From Lewinellaceae bacterium (GTDB lineage: Bacteria; Bacteroidota; Bacteroidia; Chitinophagales; Saprospiraceae), in contig JACJYO010000005.1 in the NCBI GenBank assembly GCA_020636075.1, positions 186,001 through 250,000 of the forward strand: a DNA stretch of 64,000 nucleotides, given 5' to 3'. Every line of letters begins with the position of its first letter. Position 1 is the stretch's first letter. Positions 62,089 to 64,000 of the stretch are shown piece by piece. The notes under the pieces were generated by a model. That model saw nothing but the letters and a program-made list of their open reading frames with translations, was not told the DNA's origin and did no database searches. A program made the position numbers and the translations under genes.

Positions 62089-64000
62089 ACCGTCAGCTGC
62101 TTCCGGAACGCCCCCGTCGCCGTCTTTATCAAAATAGTATAGGTACCTGAGGAAACCTGGGCACAGGAAATCCCCCAGTCGGGCCCCGCGATGCCATTTT
62201 GTTCCAATACCGATCTTCCGGCAACATCCAACAACCAGACTTGTGCTGCCGGATTGCCGGGGCCCCGGTATTGCAAATGCAGGAAATCGCTTGCCGGATT
62301 GGGGAATATGTTCCAAAACGCTTCTGCTGAAATCACGGAGGTAGCCACCAGCGTATCCGTCACAGTAACATCCAATGTACTGGTGCATCCGTTTGCGGTG
62401 CCTGTTGCCAATAAAGTGTATACCCCGGCAAACAAACTATCCAGATCCTCTGCGGTTGAAAACAAAACATTGTCGAGGTACCAGTCTACCGTGTAGGCGC
62501 CGGAAAACGCAATGGAAACATCGATTGCGCCAAGGCCCTGTCCGTTTTGATCAGACACCAACTGTACCAGGCTTATTTCCGGCGTTTGAACATCTTCTAC
62601 CACCGCGATCTCCACCTTCGTCTCGCAGCCAAGTATTGTATTTGGCAGGGCAAAACTATATGCGCCCGGTGTCGAGATCCAGGTTGGCGGAAACCCTGGC
62701 AGCTGGGGTAGTTCAATCAAAATACTGTCAGTTGCACAAGTCAATGTATCGGATTGCAGTGTAATCAGCACTGTTGACGTATCCGCAAGTACCAACGCCG
62801 TATCGACGCTGGTGCAGCCGTTGGGCGCCGTTACGACGAGCGTATAAACCCCGGGAAGTTCTGCCACCGGGTTGAAGCCTGGCGGTGGGAAGTCAATACC
62901 CGGCCCCGACCAGGCCATTGTGAATATCGCAGCCTGCGATGTTCCGGTGAGTTGTACCTGCGGGTGTGCGCAGGAAAGTACGCCACCGACAGCCATTGCA
63001 CCGGGTGATGTGGTGTCCTGCCCGATAATAAATGATGCCACACTCGAGCATCCATTAATACCCGAAACCGCCGTTACAGTATAAACGCCCGGCTCGCTGA
63101 CCGTCAGATTTGCCGAATCCGACATAAATCCGTTGGGGCCTTGCCACATAAACGTTACCTGTGAAGGCATCGATACTACCTGCAAGGCAACAGTGGGATT
63201 GCTGCAGGTGAGCGGGCCCGGAGGCGGTGTGAGAATAATTTGGGGTAATTGCGCATCGGAATAGACTATAGCCGTTGCTACTGCCATACAACCATTAACC
63301 GGGTTGGTGACCGTCACCATGTACGGGCCTTCCATCATGACGGTCGGATTTTGAAGGTCCGAACTAAAATTGCCCGGCCCCGTCCAGGCGAACAGTGCAT
63401 TTTGAATATCGGTCGTACAACTTAGCGCCACCGTTGGCTGGTCGCAGCGCAAGGTGTCATCGGCGACTTCTACCGTGGGTATACTGGTATCCACCTGTAC
63501 CGTTACCGTATCGCTGGACGTGCAGCCGTTTGGCGCGGTTGCGGTTACGAGAAAAGCCAGACCAAAACCGAGATCTTCCCAGGTACAAATTGAACCGGGG
63601 ATGTCCACCGAGCAATGTTGCATACCCGTTGGGGTAAGACAGGTAATTGGATCGACATACGCGGTAATTACGGGTATTTGAAAATCCGCCAGCACTTGAA
63701 ATTCCGTGGTAGCCGTGCAGCCGTTCGGCCCGGTTACCTGCAACTGGTAGGTGCCCGGAACCTCCACCACCGGTTCCGGGTCGTTTGGATTGCCAATACC
63801 CGGCCCCGACCATTGACAATTCGAAATTGGGCCCAAGCAAAGTAACTGCGCAACAGGATTTATACAATTCAGTAATATATCATTGAATACAGGTACAGGA
63901 GGAGCCGATTTATCTTCAAGCACCTCTGCCGTAGCGGTAGCGGTACAGCCGGTTTGCGGATCAGTCACCGTCAGAATATAAAGGCCCGGGGCAGTAACCG
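62079..64000 (-). CDS. Large T9SS-exported repeat protein (SprB/Ig-like modules), 5' end outside window
   Basis: The frame is open to the last base, so the gene starts to the right; ~640 residues are visible. At least five ~85-residue modules repeat the pattern PGVYxVTVTxPxNGC, then a D-rich linker, a LxCxxPxVxL segment and WxGPxGF. This is an Ig/PKD-like or SprB-repeat fold with paired Cys. The last ~80 residues (FWNIFPNPASDFLHLQYRG to LTVLH) are a type A T9SS sorting domain. Such proteins are surface adhesins or matrix and gliding components. Module identity is high, suggesting recent duplication. Confidence 0.85.
   Translation of the reverse strand, partial: VTAPGLYILTVTDPQTGCTATATAEVLEDKSAPPVPVFNDILLNCINPVAQLLCLGPISNCQWSGPGIGNPNDPEPVVEVPGTYQLQVTGPNGCTATTEFQVLADFQIPVITAYVDPITCLTPTGMQHCSVDIPGSICTWEDLGFGLAFLVTATAPNGCTSSDTVTVQVDTSIPTVEVADDTLRCDQPTVALSCTTDIQNALFAWTGPGNFSSDLQNPTVMMEGPYMVTVTNPVNGCMAVATAIVYSDAQLPQIILTPPPGPLTCSNPTVALQVVSMPSQVTFMWQGPNGFMSDSANLTVSEPGVYTVTAVSGINGCSSVASFIIGQDTTSPGAMAVGGVLSCAHPQVQLTGTSQAAIFTMAWSGPGIDFPPPGFNPVAELPGVYTLVVTAPNGCTSVDTALVLADTSTVLITLQSDTLTCATDSILIELPQLPGFPPTWISTPGAYSFALPNTILGCETKVEIAVVEDVQTPEISLVQLVSDQNGQGLGAIDVSIAFSGAYTVDWYLDNVLFSTAEDLDSLFAGVYTLLATGTANGCTSTLDVTVTDTLVATSVISAEAFWNIFPNPASDFLHLQYRGPGNPAAQVWLLDVAGRSVLEQNGIAGPDWGISCAQVSSGTYTILIKTATGAFRKQLTVLH

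Overview
The window looks like a chromosomal segment of a Bacteroidota bacterium, most likely of the Saprospiria (Saprospiraceae/Lewinella/Haliscomenobacter type). The reasons are type IX secretion (T9SS) C-terminal sorting domains, a PorZ-like protein, a SusC/SusD pair, DUF2851 and DUF4349 proteins, an RSH-type (p)ppGpp enzyme, and promoters of the Bacteroidota form TTTG-N19-TAnnTTTG (clearest before tRNA-Leu). Base composition is roughly balanced, with a few distinctly AT-rich genes that look acquired. The family and species are inference.

Layout. 1-4.4 kb: the 3' part of a membrane permease/M1 peptidase fusion, a 36-bp tandem palindromic repeat and a methyltransferase. 4.4-9.7 kb: a Dna2-like nuclease-helicase carrying an in-frame DUF559 nuclease cassette bounded by G/C palindromes, with an intact IS3 element 48 bp upstream. 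9.7-14.9 kb: an AT-rich lipoprotein between two copies of a 61-bp repeat, then lpxD, a pabB-type synthase, an AT-rich orphan and a YigZ protein. 15-25.9 kb: housekeeping genes (DUF2851 plus a membrane protein, clpX-clpP-tig, tRNA-Leu, RSH, DUF4349 lipoprotein, a kinase-like pair). 26-35 kb: a thiamine-diphosphate enzyme with a CoA-transferase, a secreted metalloprotease, an epimerase and PorZ. 35-36.8 kb: nadD, rbfA, a long palindromic repeat and tRNA-Lys. 36.9-39.2 kb: DUF3800 and pentapeptide-repeat/TIR-like genes. 39.3-56.9 kb: three tandem ThuA/sugar-dehydrogenase/cytochrome c proteins (the middle one frameshifted), a formylglycine-generating-enzyme-like protein, SusD, SusC and a Gfo/Idh/MocA oxidoreductase. 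57-64 kb: cinA, small hypotheticals, a LytTR regulator, an orphan double-glycine RiPP precursor, recX and the 3' part of a large T9SS-exported repeat protein.

How they fit together. clpX-clpP-tig is a proteostasis unit. The 39-57 kb block reads as an envelope system that imports (SusCD) and oxidises (dehydrogenase plus covalent haem, Gfo/Idh) sugars or polyols, with no recognisable glycoside hydrolase. The main candidates for undescribed biology are the DUF559 cassette with REP-like ends inside a helicase, the orphan RiPP precursor, and the pentapeptide/TIR-like plus DUF3800 pair.
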